DNA from: Zygnema cylindricum | Lineage: Eukaryota > Streptophyta > Zygnematophyceae > Zygnematales > Zygnemataceae | Assembly (NCBI GenBank): GCA_037447655.1 | Contig: JBBHKE010001974.1 | Coordinates: 1-18,082 of the forward strand | DNA: 18,082 bases | Reading direction: 5' to 3' | Shown: piece after piece, positions 17,746 to 18,082 of the stretch | Numbering within the stretch: the stretch's first letter is position 1 | How the letters are laid out: the number at the start of each line of letters is the position of its first letter | Notes under the pieces: generated by a model | Told to the model about the DNA's origin: nothing | Seen by the model: the letters and a program-made list of their open reading frames with translations, nothing else | Databases searched by the model: none | Translations under genes and position numbers: made by a program

Positions 17746-18082
17746 AATAAACACATCAAAGAGTCACGTCTTCCAGAAGTTAAAAGATGTAATTTACTCC
17801 AGACATAAGTTCACCTTCGAGTATCAAGTAGTGTTTTTCTGGCCAATTGATACGTAAATGTCTCTTTTAAAGACATTCCAAATATGATGCAACTCACCAA
17901 AATTATAAATGTTATAAGCTATTTGGGTTAATATTCGCCAATTAATATGAAATGTTTAGTTTGTCAAAAATAGGTGCAAAAACGGACCGAGTCGTATGTT
18001 TATTGGCGAATACAATGTTGATTTATGTGTATATCAACACCGATTGCGGGCTATATGTAAAATTTTACATGCATAAAGAGGA
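17746..18082. other. AT-rich stretch with a spaced inverted repeat
   Basis: No gene is seen. TATTCGCCAAT (17932-17942) and ATTGGCGAATA (18002-18012) form an 11-bp perfect inverted repeat 59 nt apart, possibly the ends of a tiny element. No target duplication is clear. Confidence 0.45.

Overview
This is a eukaryotic nuclear window. It holds one split protein gene with three GT-AG introns, plant/algal-type tRNA-Ala genes, long low-complexity satellites and several non-autonomous DNA transposons. The tRNA-Ala sequences closely resemble those of land plants and algae, and the protein gene has an Arg/Ser/Ala-rich leader that could target an organelle. I therefore lean towards an alga or other green-lineage eukaryote, but the exact lineage is not settled by sequence reading alone.

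Layout. 1-3350: AT-rich intergenic DNA with four copies or fragments of one TA-flanked inverted-repeat element family (A, B, C, D) and one possible orphan exon (1137-1246). 3677-10045: a plus-strand gene for a DUF1853-family protein, assembled here from four exons (3700-4052, 6306-6366, 7217-7352, 7978-10045). The intron phases fit together, and the product would be 872 aa apart from one single-base frameshift near 8858. Intron 1 contains a small tandem array of tRNA-Ala units: an intact CGC-anticodon gene, a copy split by a 520-bp element, and an intact AGC-anticodon gene. Two elements in this array (F, E) can be compared with their empty sites, which supports a TA target duplication. Intron 2 contains another copy (G).

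10522-12803: about 2.3 kb of almost pure pyrimidine (plus strand) 18-bp-type tandem repeat with a higher-order duplication of about 820-860 bp. 12976-13314: a second tandem array of 11-bp units whose G-runs lie on the other (plus) strand. Very long open frames through both arrays are composition artefacts. 13315-15026 holds no gene I can support. 15035-16588: a 1554-bp element with 17-bp perfect terminal inverted repeats and 8-bp direct repeats, hAT-like. 17669-17745: a degenerate tRNA-Ile with anticodon GAU.

The main points are the eukaryotic DUF1853 gene with its frameshift, the tRNA-Ala array inside its first intron, and the transposon insertion in a tRNA anticodon stem that can be reconstructed to the base. 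I found no operon, CRISPR array or defence system.
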